Below, in pieces: positions 15,467 through 24,843 of a stretch of 64,000 bases of DNA. Both the position numbers and the translations under genes were made by a program. Origin of the DNA: Anaerolineales bacterium UBA2181 (GTDB taxonomy: Bacteria; Chloroflexota; Anaerolineae; Promineifilales; UBA4811); contig DCVT01000015.1 in NCBI GenBank assembly GCA_002328075.1, positions 1 to 64,000 on the forward strand. Reading direction: 5' to 3'. The notes beneath the pieces were generated by a model that saw only the letters and a program-made list of their open reading frames with translations, made no database searches and was not told where the DNA came from. Position 1 is the first letter of the stretch. Every line of letters begins with the position of its first letter.

Positions 15467-17956
15467 TCAACTCGCATTCCTGCTAACTGTCCAGAATTCG
15501 TTGGCCTGCTCAGCCAAGAGAGAGTGCTCGGGCAATTCCAGCAGCGGGTCCATCTCGTAGAGAATCTGGGCCTCTTTTCGTGCCTGCTCTAGCAGATGGA
15601 CGTCGGAAACCTGGGCCATCCTGAGGTCGGGAATTCCGCTCTGTCGCGTGCCAAAGAACTCACCCGGCCCGCGCAGCTCGAGGTCTTTTTCCGCCAGCAC
15701 AAAGCCGTCACTGGTGGCCTCCAGAGCCGACAGGCGTTCCCCGGCCTCAGCCGAGGCCGTCTCAGCAAGTAGGAGACAATGCGACTTGAACGCGCCCCGG
15801 CCGACGCGGCCGCGAAATTGATGTAGTTGTGCCAGGCCAAAGCGATCGGCGCCCTCCACCAGCATCACCGTGGCGTTGGGCACGTCAATTCCCACCTCAA
15901 CTACAGAGGTCGAGACCAGGATGTGCGTCTCGCCGCGGTGAAACGATTGCATGACCGTGTCCTTTTCCTCGCTTTTCATCCGGCCGTGGAGCAATCCCAC
16001 CTTGAGATCGGTGAAGACCTGCCCCTGCAATCGTTTGTGTTCCTCCACGGCAGATTTCGCTTCACCGGAGTCCGAAGCTTCCACCAGGGGGCAGATAATG
16101 AATGCTTGCCTGCCGTCGGCTACTTGTGATCGGATGAAGCGATAGGCACGCTCGCGCATGGAGGGCTCTATCCATTTGGTGATGATCTCCTGCCGACCGG
16201 GCGGCAACTTGTCGATCACCGAAAGGTCCAGGTCGCCAAACAGGGTGAGAGCCAGTGTGCGGGGGATCGGGGTTGCTGTCATCAACAACAGATGTGGGTT
16301 GTGTCCCTTTTGTCGCAGAGCGGCGCGCTGCTCTACCCCAAAGCGGTGTTGCTCGTCCACAACGACCAGACCCAAGTTCTGAAAGGTGACTCCCTCCTGA
16401 ATGATCGCGTGGGTGCCCACCACCAGTCGGGCGCGTCCATCCGTGAGCTCCTCGTAAATGCGTTGTTTGTCCGTTGCCGATACGCTACCGGTGAGCAGGC
16501 GCACCGGCAAATGCGGGAACAGACCGGAGATGCTCTTGGCGTGTTGCTCCGCCAGGATCTCGGTAGGCGCCATGAGAGCAGCTTGCGACCCGGCCTCAAC
16601 CGCCGCCGCCATCGCGATGGCAGATACCACCGTTTTTCCCGATCCGACGTCACCCTGAAGCAAGCGGTTCATGGGCACTGCGGATTCGAGGTCACCGAGT
16701 ATCTCGTCCGTAACTCGCAGTTGTGCTTCTGTTAGCGTGAAAGGCAGCGTCTGCAGCAAGCTTTCCAGCCAACTTTCCGGCACACGCAGGGCTACGGCCG
16801 ACTGTGTGCGCCATTGCCGCCGCTGTCGCAAAAGGCCGATCTGTAGCAGCAACAGCTCGTCAAAAGCCAACCTGCGCCGAGCAGTTGCCAGCTGGTCCCA
16901 CCCATCGGGGAAATGCACCTGGAGGAGGGCAGTCTCCAGCCCAACCAGCCCTTGTCTCTGGCGGATGTCTGACGGCACCGGGTCGGGGATCCTGCGTGCC
17001 CAATAATCGACTGCCCTTTTGACATAACTACGCATCACCCTGGCGCTTAGGCCGGCCGTCAGGGAGTATACAGGAACAATCCGGCCGGTATGCAGGTGTT
17101 CTCGGTCCACCAGTTCCCACTCGGGAGAAGTCATCACCAGCCGTCCCAGGTACTGGTCGGTGGTTCCGCTCAGCAGAATTGTGGTGCCGGCCGCCAGTTT
17201 GCCGGCAAGCCAAGGCTGATTGAACCATGTGCATTGGATGGAAGCTGTTCCGTCGCTGACGACCGAGCGGACGACCCTTTGCTGGCCACGTGTCTGTTGT
17301 GCCGTGGTCTCTATGACGGTGGCCACGATGGTGACCTGCTCACCGTAATCTAGCCGGTTAATCGGTTTGAGCAGGCTAAAATCCACGTAACGCCTGGGGA
17401 AAAAGGTGACAAGGTCCTTGATGGTCTTGATACCCAGCCGGGTCATCTGTTCGGCCGCGCGGGGTCCGATTCCACGCAAGGTCTCCACCGGCGCCTGCAA
17501 TCCCTTGGCCGATTCTGCGGCCGACTCCTGCGTCCGATGGTCCGGCCGGCGGGCCGGGCGGTCGACCGGTGCTACTGGCGCGGCCTCCTGAACGACCTGG
17601 TTCTGCGGCGGTTCGACGGCGGACGGTCTATCAGGTTGTGCCGGGGCATGGCCGGTTACTGCTGGGCTCTCTGTCAACAGTGTGTCTTTTCGGGTTAGCG
17701 CTCTGTCCAACCTTTCGCGAATGGCGACCACCATTTTGGCTCGCGCGGCAGTTCCAGGCTGTGTGCCGTACTCAACCAGAATATCAGCGGCCTGTTCGAC
17801 GAAGGCCTTTTCGACCTCACTGCTCGCCTGGCGGCGTGCCTCCTCAACCCAGACTGGGACGTAACGCTCCAGGCCGCCAATGACGGCGCGGTTCTGATAC
17901 CCGCCCTGCTTTTCCAGTTCGAGTATCTTGGCAAGTTTCTGAAGGGCAGATTCCAT
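15467..17956 (-). CDS. recG: ATP-dependent DNA helicase RecG
   Basis: An 829-residue helicase that remodels stalled forks and branched DNA. A long N-terminal extension (about 155 residues, partly Pro/Ala/Gln-rich) precedes the HhH-like segment LRGIGPRAAEQM, the OB-fold wedge domain (FFPRRYVDFS...) and the two helicase domains. Visible motifs: QGDVGSGKT (Walker A), VVDEQHRFG (DEQH box), MTATPIPRTLALT, GLLHGRMKSEEKD, and QFRGRVGRG. The classic protein is about 690 residues, so the extension is notable and similar to extended RecG forms in some phyla. The position after the YloU-YloV-DegV genes is a synteny conserved in many bacteria. Confidence 0.96.
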   Translation of the reverse strand: MESALQKLAKILELEKQGGYQNRAVIGGLERYVPVWVEEARRQASSEVEKAFVEQAADILVEYGTQPGTAARAKMVVAIRERLDRALTRKDTLLTESPAVTGHAPAQPDRPSAVEPPQNQVVQEAAPVAPVDRPARRPDHRTQESAAESAKGLQAPVETLRGIGPRAAEQMTRLGIKTIKDLVTFFPRRYVDFSLLKPINRLDYGEQVTIVATVIETTAQQTRGQQRVVRSVVSDGTASIQCTWFNQPWLAGKLAAGTTILLSGTTDQYLGRLVMTSPEWELVDREHLHTGRIVPVYSLTAGLSARVMRSYVKRAVDYWARRIPDPVPSDIRQRQGLVGLETALLQVHFPDGWDQLATARRRLAFDELLLLQIGLLRQRRQWRTQSAVALRVPESWLESLLQTLPFTLTEAQLRVTDEILGDLESAVPMNRLLQGDVGSGKTVVSAIAMAAAVEAGSQAALMAPTEILAEQHAKSISGLFPHLPVRLLTGSVSATDKQRIYEELTDGRARLVVGTHAIIQEGVTFQNLGLVVVDEQHRFGVEQRAALRQKGHNPHLLLMTATPIPRTLALTLFGDLDLSVIDKLPPGRQEIITKWIEPSMRERAYRFIRSQVADGRQAFIICPLVEASDSGEAKSAVEEHKRLQGQVFTDLKVGLLHGRMKSEEKDTVMQSFHRGETHILVSTSVVEVGIDVPNATVMLVEGADRFGLAQLHQFRGRVGRGAFKSHCLLLAETASAEAGERLSALEATSDGFVLAEKDLELRGPGEFFGTRQSGIPDLRMAQVSDVHLLEQARKEAQILYEMDPLLELPEHSLLAEQANEFWTVSRNAS

Positions 17957-17977
17957 CGAGTTCTCTCTAGGGAAGGT

Positions 17978-18823
17978 TCAGGATGCCGCCTGGATGGCAA
18001 CGAAACCCAGAGCACCAGGCCCCACGTGGCTTCCCAGAATCGGCGTAGCGTTGATGTGCAACGTCGGCTCTGGCAGGTTCAGAGGTTCCAGCATGGTTTG
18101 TAGTTGGCCCACCAACTCGGCCGCGTCCGTGTGCAGTAGCACCAGGCCCTCCAACTGCCCCAAGTTGTTCAAGTCGTCCCGGAGCCGTTGGTTGGCGCTG
18201 GACTGGGTGCGCGTGAATCCAGCATTCTGGATCTCGCCCTGATAGATATGCAGTATCGGTCGAACCCGCAACAAACGACCGATGGCGCCCCGCGCCCAGC
18301 CCACTCGTCCGCTGCGACGCAGGTACTCGACAGTGCTCAGGGCAGCCTCCAGGTGAACGCGACGTCGGAGTTGGGCCAATAGGTTTTCGAGGCTATGCAT
18401 ATCAGCACCGGCGGCGGCCGCGCGCGCCAGTTCGATGGTTATCCAGCCTAGTCCCATGCTAATCTGCCCCGCGTCGAGCGCCCGATAGGGCAGTGTGCTG
18501 CCGGTCAACTCCCAACCGTTGGCTGCCACCTGGCGCAGGGCGCTGAGGTGATCCGGCGGGTGGAGGGATATCACGCCCGATGCGCCCGGCAGCGCCAAGC
18601 GATACGCATCGGCGAAAATGCCGGGGGGTGGCGCGGCGGTGGTTGGTTGCTCCGCCTGCGTCGCGAGCCGACGGTAAAACTCCTCCCGCGAAAGGTTCAC
18701 GCCATCCAGAAAGCTCTGCGTGCCAAAGTTCACATAGCATGGGACTATCTGGATGTTCCATCGCTCGGCTAGATCCGGCGGGATGTCGCACGTGCTGTCT
18801 GTGACGATGTGGATCGAGTTCAT
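17978..18823 (-). CDS. DegV-family fatty-acid-binding protein (FakB-like)
   Basis: A 281-residue EDD-fold protein. It opens IHIVTDSTCDIPPDLAERW, the DegV signature, and has TAAPPPGIFADAYR near residue 60, as expected for binding the carboxylate of a fatty acid. FakB proteins present the bound fatty acid to FakA, which phosphorylates it for phospholipid synthesis. The adjacent upstream gene is a FakA-like YloV protein only 27 bases away, which supports this function here. There is no signal or membrane segment. Confidence 0.9.
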   Translation of the reverse strand: MNSIHIVTDSTCDIPPDLAERWNIQIVPCYVNFGTQSFLDGVNLSREEFYRRLATQAEQPTTAAPPPGIFADAYRLALPGASGVISLHPPDHLSALRQVAANGWELTGSTLPYRALDAGQISMGLGWITIELARAAAAGADMHSLENLLAQLRRRVHLEAALSTVEYLRRSGRVGWARGAIGRLLRVRPILHIYQGEIQNAGFTRTQSSANQRLRDDLNNLGQLEGLVLLHTDAAELVGQLQTMLEPLNLPEPTLHINATPILGSHVGPGALGFVAIQAAS

Positions 18824-18850
18824 TTTGTTTGGCCGTTGGAGATAGGTGCG

Positions 18851-20548
18851 TTACTCTGCGCTTATGATGTAAAAATAGTGCGGCTGCCCGCCGTAAACGA
18901 CCTCCACCTCCAGGCTAGGGTACCAATGGCGGATCTGTTCGGCCATTTCCTCAGCTTGCTCTGGCAGGGTTCCGGCGCCGTAATAGAGGGTGAGAAGTTC
19001 CCGATCTTGCGTGCCCATCTCGGAAAGCGTATCCCGCAGGACTTGACATATGTCCGGGCCTGAGCTGGTTACCCGACCGTTGGCGAGGCCCAAGATGTGG
19101 CCGTTCTTGACCTGAATCCCGTTCAATTCGACCTCTCGCGTAGCGGTGGTGATCTCGCCGGATGACACCTCGGCAGCCAGAGCTTCCATGGCTTCAGCTA
19201 TTGCGTCAACGTCACCGTCCGGATCCAATGCCAACAAAGCACTCACTCCCTGCGGGACATTCCGCGTAGGTATGGTACGGGCGTGTTTCCCACTCATCTC
19301 ACAAGCGGTGCGCGCCGCCAGGATGATGTTTTTGTTGTTCGGCAGAACAACCACCCGATCCGTATCCAACGAAGTGATGGCCGCCATGATCTGTTCCGTG
19401 CTGGGATTCATGGTCTGACCGCCCGGAACCACCCGCGAGACACCAAGGCTCAAGAAAACCTGCGCAATACCTTCCCCCGGAGCGATGGCAACGGCAGCAA
19501 TCTGGCCCGGCCGGACCTCGTTTTGAACAAGCGGGGGAAGCAGTGGCGACTGGCCCAGGGCCGCGCCCCGGCCTTTCTGCTGCCGTTCTACCTGATCCAG
19601 CAGGTTTTCCATGTGGACGTTCATCACCGTGCCCAAGGCCTCGATGAACTCGATCGGTTGGTAACGTTTTTCTTTGCCTAGATGGATGTGTAGGCGGCAC
19701 AGATTCTCACCCTCACCATACTGGATGGAAGTGCCCATTGTCTCCAACTGACCGTAAAAAACGGGCAGGTCTAGCGCCTGCCCAGGTCGGAAATCGACCA
19801 CCACTTCCCAATCCTGACCCGGCTCAACCGTCTGCATCGCAGCGCCGACAGCTTCAATGCTCAGCGGCTGGTACGCGGCGGGCAGGGCAGCCTCGAGTGA
19901 TTCACCCCGCAAAAAACGGAGCATCCCCTCCAGGATGAGCGCGAAACCTTGGCCCCCGGCATCCACCACGCCTGCGTCAGCAAGTACCTTGAGCAGCCGG
20001 GGGGTTTCCGCCACCGCCGCGTGGCATCGATTCACGACCTGCGATAGTGCATCGGTCAAATTGGTGGTCGATTGGGCGGCGATTTCTGCCGCCTCGGCTG
20101 CCTGGCGGGCGACGGTAAGTATAGTACCCTCTACCGGCTTGACGACGCCTTTGTAAGCGGTGTCGGACCCTTCCCGCATGGCGAGCGCAAACTGACGGGC
20201 GTCGAATTCCGGAAACGGCTCCAGCTTGCGCGCAAAGCCGCGGAATATCTGCGAAACGATGACGCCCGAGTTGCCGCGGGCACCCATGAGCGCGCCGTGA
20301 GCTATTCGTTGAGCGATCCGTCCGACGTGCACAGAATCGTCTTCGGCGACCTCCCCATAGGCCGAACGCAAGGTGAGCAGCATGTTGGTGCCGGTGTCGC
20401 CATCCGGAACCGGGAATACGTTGAGTGCGTTGACTGCCTGGTGATTTCGGTCCAGCCAGGCGAGGCCTGCTTCCAACAGGCGCTTCAGGGACTTGCCGTC
20501 ACATGTGACGGAGCCTTGGCCTCTGCTAGTATGTCTTGATTCTGTCAC
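18851..20548 (-). CDS. DAK2/YloV-family kinase (FakA-like)
   Basis: A 565-residue protein whose N-terminal DhaL/DAK2 domain carries the Mg-ATP-binding signature NVFPVPDGDTGTNMLLT and ARGNSGVIVSQI, followed by the middle and the C-terminal DegV-like region typical of YloV (IVVLPNNKNIILAA). FakA phosphorylates FakB-bound fatty acids. The GTG start at 20548 has a GGAGG site 5 bases upstream. It is flanked by the Asp23-family gene and the DegV/FakB gene, so the fatty-acid kinase pair is complete in one unit. Confidence 0.92.
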   Translation of the reverse strand: MTESRHTSRGQGSVTCDGKSLKRLLEAGLAWLDRNHQAVNALNVFPVPDGDTGTNMLLTLRSAYGEVAEDDSVHVGRIAQRIAHGALMGARGNSGVIVSQIFRGFARKLEPFPEFDARQFALAMREGSDTAYKGVVKPVEGTILTVARQAAEAAEIAAQSTTNLTDALSQVVNRCHAAVAETPRLLKVLADAGVVDAGGQGFALILEGMLRFLRGESLEAALPAAYQPLSIEAVGAAMQTVEPGQDWEVVVDFRPGQALDLPVFYGQLETMGTSIQYGEGENLCRLHIHLGKEKRYQPIEFIEALGTVMNVHMENLLDQVERQQKGRGAALGQSPLLPPLVQNEVRPGQIAAVAIAPGEGIAQVFLSLGVSRVVPGGQTMNPSTEQIMAAITSLDTDRVVVLPNNKNIILAARTACEMSGKHARTIPTRNVPQGVSALLALDPDGDVDAIAEAMEALAAEVSSGEITTATREVELNGIQVKNGHILGLANGRVTSSGPDICQVLRDTLSEMGTQDRELLTLYYGAGTLPEQAEEMAEQIRHWYPSLEVEVVYGGQPHYFYIISAE

Positions 20549-20615
20549 GCGGTCCTCCGCCAGTAATGGCTGCCAGGCAACTCCATGCTAGCCGATCGAC
20601 ACCATCCGAGACCAA

Positions 20616-20975
20616 CTAGTCATGCTCGCTGAAGCGCAATCCCTGCACGTACACGTTCACCAACTTGACCGGAATACCTAGAGCCTGTTCAACGTGGAAA
20701 CTGACCGTGTGCTTGATGCTGTTGGCAACTGCCGATATGCGCATCCCGTACTCGATGACGACGTACACGTCCACGGTGATCTCTTTGTTCAGCACCCGGA
20801 CCTCGATGCCCTGACGGCTCTCCTTGCTGAGCAAACGGGCAATTCCGTCGGCCAAGTTGCGGTTTGCCATGCCCACAACGCCGTAACATTGACGCACGGC
20901 ATGATTTACGATGCTGGCGATGGCACCGCTGGTCACCTCGATTCTACCCTGACTAACCTTTTCTTCTGTTGACAT
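20616..20975 (-). CDS. Asp23/Gls24 (YloU) family envelope stress protein
   Basis: A 119-residue Asp23/Gls24-domain protein: GRIEVTSGAIASIVNHAV at the start, and DVYVVIEYGMRISAVANSIK and IPVKLVNVYVQGL further on are characteristic. Members are membrane-associated scaffold or stress proteins of uncertain function. The ATG at 20975 was chosen over an extension to 21002. It leads the minus-strand unit with yloV, and its promoter overlaps that of rpmB on the other strand. Confidence 0.92.
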   Translation of the reverse strand: MSTEEKVSQGRIEVTSGAIASIVNHAVRQCYGVVGMANRNLADGIARLLSKESRQGIEVRVLNKEITVDVYVVIEYGMRISAVANSIKHTVSFHVEQALGIPVKLVNVYVQGLRFSEHD

Positions 20976-20992
20976 AATGAGTCCTTGCGGCC

Positions 20993-21021
20993 TTGCCTTC
21001 AACTGCCGTTTGTGGTAAACT
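20993..21021 (+). promoter_or_regulatory. rpmB promoter
   Basis: TTGCCT (20993-20998) and TAAACT (21016-21021) with a 17-base spacer. The -10 overlaps the -10 of the divergent yloU promoter on the minus strand. Confidence 0.55.
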
Positions 21022-21040
21022 CAATCGATGACCTTGTCAA
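21012..21040 (-). promoter_or_regulatory. yloU-yloV operon promoter
   Basis: On the minus strand a perfect TTGACA (21035-21040) is followed after 17 bases by a poor -10, TACCAC (21012-21017). The -35 lies inside the small palindrome CCTTG-T-CAAGG (21032-21042). Confidence 0.5.
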
Positions 21041-21079
21041 GGTCGAGCCTTTGTGATGCATTGCTTGAGGACATAAACC

Positions 21080-21265
21080 ATGGCTAGATGCGAACGTTGC
21101 GGTAAAGGTACCGAATTCGGGCATAATGTCAGTCATTCTAACGTGCGTACCAGGAGACAATTCATGCCCAACATTCAGCGTGTTTCCGTGCTGGAGAACG
21201 GCCGTCTTGTCAAGAGACGCCTTTGTGCCCGTTGCATCAAAACGCTGAGCAAGACCGCCAAATGA
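21080..21265 (+). CDS. rpmB: 50S ribosomal protein L28, zinc-binding type
   Basis: A 61-residue ribosomal protein with the L28 signature GHNVSHSNVRTRRQF. Two Cys pairs, CERC at the N-terminus and CARC near the C-terminus, show it is the zinc-binding (C+) paralogue form. GAGG lies 9 bases before the ATG, with the divergent promoter pair upstream and an intrinsic terminator just after the stop. Confidence 0.97.
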   Translation: MARCERCGKGTEFGHNVSHSNVRTRRQFMPNIQRVSVLENGRLVKRRLCARCIKTLSKTAK

Positions 21266-21283
21266 TCTGAACGGCAGTCGATG

Positions 21284-21318
21284 GAGCCAGTCGGATTTTC
21301 CGACTGGCTCTTTTTTTT
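21284..21318 (+). terminator. Rho-independent terminator of rpmB
   Basis: A perfect 11-bp stem (GAGCCAGTCGG / CCGACTGGCTC) with the loop ATTTT is followed by eight T. It lies 19 bases after the rpmB stop. Confidence 0.95.
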
Positions 21319-21418
21319 CCGGATGGGCCCTGGGCATGATGCGTCAATCATACCGTGATGGACGGGAATGGGCAAATTCCGCGCTTGCGGTCTGGCTGGA
21401 GTTCACTTCGGCTCACGG

Positions 21419-22477
21419 TTATTGCCCTCCGGAGCAGGCGTCGTCAGCATGGGCTCGGAGTTGGCCGCAACCAGCCTGTATGTCCTGACCGCGCCCAACT
21501 CGAATGGTGCTGGGCACTCCGTGACGAGTCAGAATATCCCGATAAACCTGCACCTGGTGTCGATCGGGTGGCCTACCCACATACCCTCCAGTCGGGTTTA
21601 GCGGGATGAGGTTGACATGGCACAGCAGTCCGTCCAGCAATTCCGCCAGGGCGCTCGCGTGGCTGGCGCTATCGTTTTCGCCCTTGATGAGGGCCCATTC
21701 CATGGTTACCCGCCGGCCGGTAATCGAGGCGAATTCCGCTACGGCGTCCATCAGTTCAGCCAAAGGCCAACGCCGAGCCGCCGGGACCAACCGCTTCCGT
21801 TGGTCGTCGGTGGCTGCGTGAAGACTCACCGCCAGATTCAAAGGCAACCGCTCGCGGGCGAGGGCTCGGATCGCGTAGGGGATACCGATCGTCGATATGG
21901 TTATCCGACGGGCGCTCAGGTTGAACCCGTTTCGGTCCACCAGGCGCCGCACCGCCTGCAGAGTAGCTCCATAGTTGTGGAGCGGTTCACCCATTCCCAT
22001 GAAGACAAGGTTCGTCAACCGGGCATTTTGGTCGCGCAGCCTTTTCTGAAAGTAGGTCACTTGCTGCACCATTTCGCCCGCTGTCAGGTGGCGGCGAAAA
22101 CCCATCTGACCCGTAGCGCAGAAAACACACCCCATGGCGCAGCCGACCTGGCTTGAAAGACAGAGCGTGTGGCCACGGTGGTAGCTCATGCGCACCGTCT
22201 CGACAGTTTCTCCATCCTGAAGAAGAAACAGACGCTTCTCGGTCTGGCCGTCATCTGACTGGCGGACGGCAAGGGTCTCCAGGGGATGCATGACAACGCT
22301 ATCCGCCAATCGCGTGCGCAATTCAAGTGGCAGGTCGCTCATGACGGCGACGTTCGTCACCAACTGCCGGTAAAGCCACCGCCAGACCTGCCTCGCGTGA
22401 AAGACCGGGTAACCCCAACCTGCCAAAAGGTTCTCGAGTTGGGCAAAGGACATTTCGTAAAGGTCAACGGCAGCCAT
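21419..22477 (-). CDS. rlmN: 23S rRNA (adenine2503-C2)/tRNA methyltransferase RlmN
   Basis: A 352-residue radical-SAM enzyme that methylates A2503 of 23S rRNA and A37 of some tRNAs. The [4Fe-4S] cluster motif is CAMGCVFC (CxxxCxxC), preceded by TLCLSSQVG; the conserved MGMGEP segment, SLHAATD and the C-terminal Cys in QAGCGQL are present. The N-terminal HhH-like domain includes FHARQVWRWLY. I start at the ATG at 22477 because it follows the upstream peptidase stop by 11 bases; the open frame continues into that gene but is not supported. Confidence 0.95.
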   Translation of the reverse strand: MAAVDLYEMSFAQLENLLAGWGYPVFHARQVWRWLYRQLVTNVAVMSDLPLELRTRLADSVVMHPLETLAVRQSDDGQTEKRLFLLQDGETVETVRMSYHRGHTLCLSSQVGCAMGCVFCATGQMGFRRHLTAGEMVQQVTYFQKRLRDQNARLTNLVFMGMGEPLHNYGATLQAVRRLVDRNGFNLSARRITISTIGIPYAIRALARERLPLNLAVSLHAATDDQRKRLVPAARRWPLAELMDAVAEFASITGRRVTMEWALIKGENDSASHASALAELLDGLLCHVNLIPLNPTGGYVGRPPDRHQVQVYRDILTRHGVPSTIRVGRGQDIQAGCGQLRAHADDACSGGQ

Positions 22478-22488
22478 TGAGAGCGCAG

Positions 22489-23913
22489 TCAATTTTGGTT
22501 CCGACCGCTCCTGCCGCGGGCGCGTCGAAAGGGTGGGACTGCGGTCAGCAGCAGCAGTGGGCCGACCACCGACGGGCACAAGCAACAGGGGAAGCGAGAC
22601 GGGTCGGACCTTGGGTCCGTCGCCGAACCTTCTCGGCCCGTTGGCGCCAATCCTGGGGTCCCAGTCCTTGGCCCGGCTCGTTCTGTCCCGTTTTCTGTCA
22701 GGGGGATGCCGGTCGCGGACGGGGCCGTGGGTGTAGCAGCATTACCTGTCCGGGTACCCGGGGGAGGGGGCGGCGTGGGCGAAGCTAACCATGCCATGGT
22801 TGGCCACGGTGTCGGCGTCGGATACATCTCCTCCGGTACCCCCATCCATCGAAGCCAACCAGCCTCGAATTCCGCGGCCGACAGCCCCAATGCATTCTGC
22901 ATCGCCAGATCGGCGTTGGATCCCGCGGCATATTCTGCCAAGAGGTCAGCCAGAGCCTCGCTGCCATACGCCTCCAGGAGGAACGTCAGCGCACTGATGC
23001 TCTCTGCGTAGGCCAGTCGGACCTCGGCTTGTTTGTGACCAAAGCTTCCAGCCAGGACGTTCAGCCGTATCAGGTTGCCCGCCAGGATCTCGCGACGCGC
23101 CAGTTCGAGATCCGGCTGATGATCGCGCAATTCCTGGTATTGAGCCAGACCCTCGTTGAGCCAAAGCGGCGGGTCTGACAGGGGGTGGTGAGTCACCTGG
23201 TAAAAGTAAAGGTGGGCAATCTCGTGCGGGATGACGGCGTTCAGCCATTCCTCTTGCGAACGCGAAGGCGGGACAATCTGGGCGGTGATACCCAAATCCG
23301 GATGTGCTTCCCCGCCCACGAAATCGCGGACATACGTGTGCCAACCGGCAAACTCGACCAGATCGTTATAAATGATCACGCGAATCGGGTATTCCAGCTT
23401 GGCTCCGTACAACTTGGCCTGCTGCTCCACCGAGCGCTGGGCAATCTGCCAGACGGACTCGCCCAAGCCGGCAGGTTGGCCGTGCCACCAGACTGAAAGC
23501 GTGTCGTCTTGAAGGACTTTCCAGTCAAAGCGGACATCGTCGTAATAGATCAGGGTTTTGGGAGTACTTGCCCGGTTTCCGTGACTGTCAGTCACTTCCC
23601 AATAGTAATACAGCGGGGCGCCGGGTGGAACAGTGAAACCGCTGGTGTCCCAGGTGTATTCCAGCGTTACACTCCTGCCCGGCTGGACCACAATTGGCAC
23701 CTTGTTGGTGGAGAGGCTGTTGCGCAGGGCGTGATAGAGCCAGGCCGCCACAATATCGCCCTCGGTCGCATTCGCCTCGACCTGGAAGGTAAGTGCGTTC
23801 GGGAAATCGTTGACCAGCGTAGTGGGCCCAAACGTGATATCAGTCTGCCCCCGGGCCTGCCGGTTTGGCAGCAGGAGTATGGAAACCAGGCTCAGCAGTA
23901 GAACACGCTTCAC
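22489..23913 (-). CDS. Membrane-anchored peptidase-MA family metalloprotease
   Basis: A 474-residue exported protein. A signal peptide (RVLLLSLVSILLLP) leads a beta domain, then a gluzincin core with zinc motif PHEIAHLYFY (HExxH) and the downstream Glu in LWLNEGLAQY, as in peptidase_MA proteins. A long Pro/Thr/Gly-rich segment follows (residues about 375-440), then a C-terminal hydrophobic helix (VVGPLLLLTAVPPF) and a basic end (RRARGRSGRNQN), giving an outward-facing, C-terminally anchored protease. The start overlaps the upstream HAD stop by 4 bases and rlmN follows, so all three are one unit. The substrate is unknown. Confidence 0.84.
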   Translation of the reverse strand: MKRVLLLSLVSILLLPNRQARGQTDITFGPTTLVNDFPNALTFQVEANATEGDIVAAWLYHALRNSLSTNKVPIVVQPGRSVTLEYTWDTSGFTVPPGAPLYYYWEVTDSHGNRASTPKTLIYYDDVRFDWKVLQDDTLSVWWHGQPAGLGESVWQIAQRSVEQQAKLYGAKLEYPIRVIIYNDLVEFAGWHTYVRDFVGGEAHPDLGITAQIVPPSRSQEEWLNAVIPHEIAHLYFYQVTHHPLSDPPLWLNEGLAQYQELRDHQPDLELARREILAGNLIRLNVLAGSFGHKQAEVRLAYAESISALTFLLEAYGSEALADLLAEYAAGSNADLAMQNALGLSAAEFEAGWLRWMGVPEEMYPTPTPWPTMAWLASPTPPPPPGTRTGNAATPTAPSATGIPLTENGTERAGPRTGTPGLAPTGREGSATDPRSDPSRFPCCLCPSVVGPLLLLTAVPPFRRARGRSGRNQN

Positions 23914-24716
23914 GGGGTGCCAGGTATCTCCGTCCCGCTCTCTAGTATCGCTGCCAGGTGCCTAATGTCCTCCAAAACCCAGGTCGGCCGGATGGGCGAG
24001 TGGGCCAGATCAGCTTGGCTGGTAACGCCAGAAAGAACCAGCACTGTCTTGACGCCAGCTCGGTTTCCACCCAAAACATCCGTGTCCAGCCGGTCGCCCA
24101 CCATCACCGTTCTCTCGGGAGCAGTACCCAGATGGGCCAGGGCATGGTGGAACACCGGAGGCTCTGGTTTGCCCAGAATGAGCGGACTGGTTCCGGTGGC
24201 GGTGGCGATAGCGCTCAGCAACGCTCCGGCCCCTGGTTTGGGTCCCGAGGGGGTTGGCAGCGTGGCGTCGGCATTGGTGCCGATCAACTGGGCTCCTGCA
24301 AGGATCAGGCTCATGGCCGTTTCCATTTTCTTGTATGTGAAGCGCCGGTCCAGGCCAACTATGACGAAAGCGGCACCCGCCGGAGTCAGTCGAAATCCGT
24401 AGGAACGGAGCGTATCAGAAAGGCCCACCTCGCCGATAACATAGACAGGCGTGCCCGGCGATGCCACGGTCGACAGATACTCGGCCGTGACGTCCGATGA
24501 CGTCAGCACCTGATCCGGCCTGAGCTGAACCCCCATGCCGGTGAGTTTCTCCACATACTGGTCCCGCGTGACGGTCGAGTTGTTAGTGGCCAACACACAG
24601 CGGAGCTGGCGCTGCTGGATAGTTTCGAATAGGTTGAAAAGCCCTGGCATTGGATCCGACCCTCGCCAGAGCACACCGTCCATATCCAGTATCAAACCGT
24701 CAATCTGGTGTAACAT
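23910..24716 (-). CDS. HAD IIA-family phosphatase (NagD-like)
   Basis: A 268-residue HAD hydrolase of subfamily IIA. Motif I is ILDMDGVLWRG, motif II VLATNNST, the cap lies between motifs II and III, motif III is LGKPEPPVF and motif IV MVGDRLDTDV. NagD-like enzymes dephosphorylate nucleotides or sugar phosphates; the substrate is not predictable here. A GAGGAG site lies just upstream of the ATG, and an extended -10 promoter is seen at 24740. It is the first gene of the unit with the peptidase and rlmN. Confidence 0.9.
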   Translation of the reverse strand: MLHQIDGLILDMDGVLWRGSDPMPGLFNLFETIQQRQLRCVLATNNSTVTRDQYVEKLTGMGVQLRPDQVLTSSDVTAEYLSTVASPGTPVYVIGEVGLSDTLRSYGFRLTPAGAAFVIVGLDRRFTYKKMETAMSLILAGAQLIGTNADATLPTPSGPKPGAGALLSAIATATGTSPLILGKPEPPVFHHALAHLGTAPERTVMVGDRLDTDVLGGNRAGVKTVLVLSGVTSQADLAHSPIRPTWVLEDIRHLAAILESGTEIPGTP

Positions 24717-24739
24717 CCGCTCCTCACCTACCCCGGCCT

Positions 24740-24748
24740 ATTATAGCA
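24740..24748 (-). promoter_or_regulatory. Extended -10 promoter of the NagD-like/peptidase/rlmN unit
   Basis: The minus strand reads TGCTATAAT, an extended -10 with a perfect TATAAT at 24740-24745. There is no good -35, as is common for extended -10 promoters. Confidence 0.6.
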
Positions 24749-24785
24749 CACGGCTTGGCAAGGCCCGGAGACGAACGTGTCGGGC

Positions 24786-24814
24786 TTGTCGGGCACTGCT
24801 GGTCCGGCTATACT
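24786..24814 (+). promoter_or_regulatory. Promoter of the GT2/GT-C/YfhO unit
   Basis: TTGTCG (24786-24791) and TATACT (24809-24814) with a 17-base spacer, 30 bases before the GT2 start. Confidence 0.65.
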
Positions 24815-24843
24815 ATGCAACCTGACGCGAAAAGGTGAGGAAT

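Noticed and set aside
22478..22585. In-frame 36-codon extension upstream of rlmN
   Set aside because: It runs into the upstream peptidase gene and carries no RlmN-like sequence.
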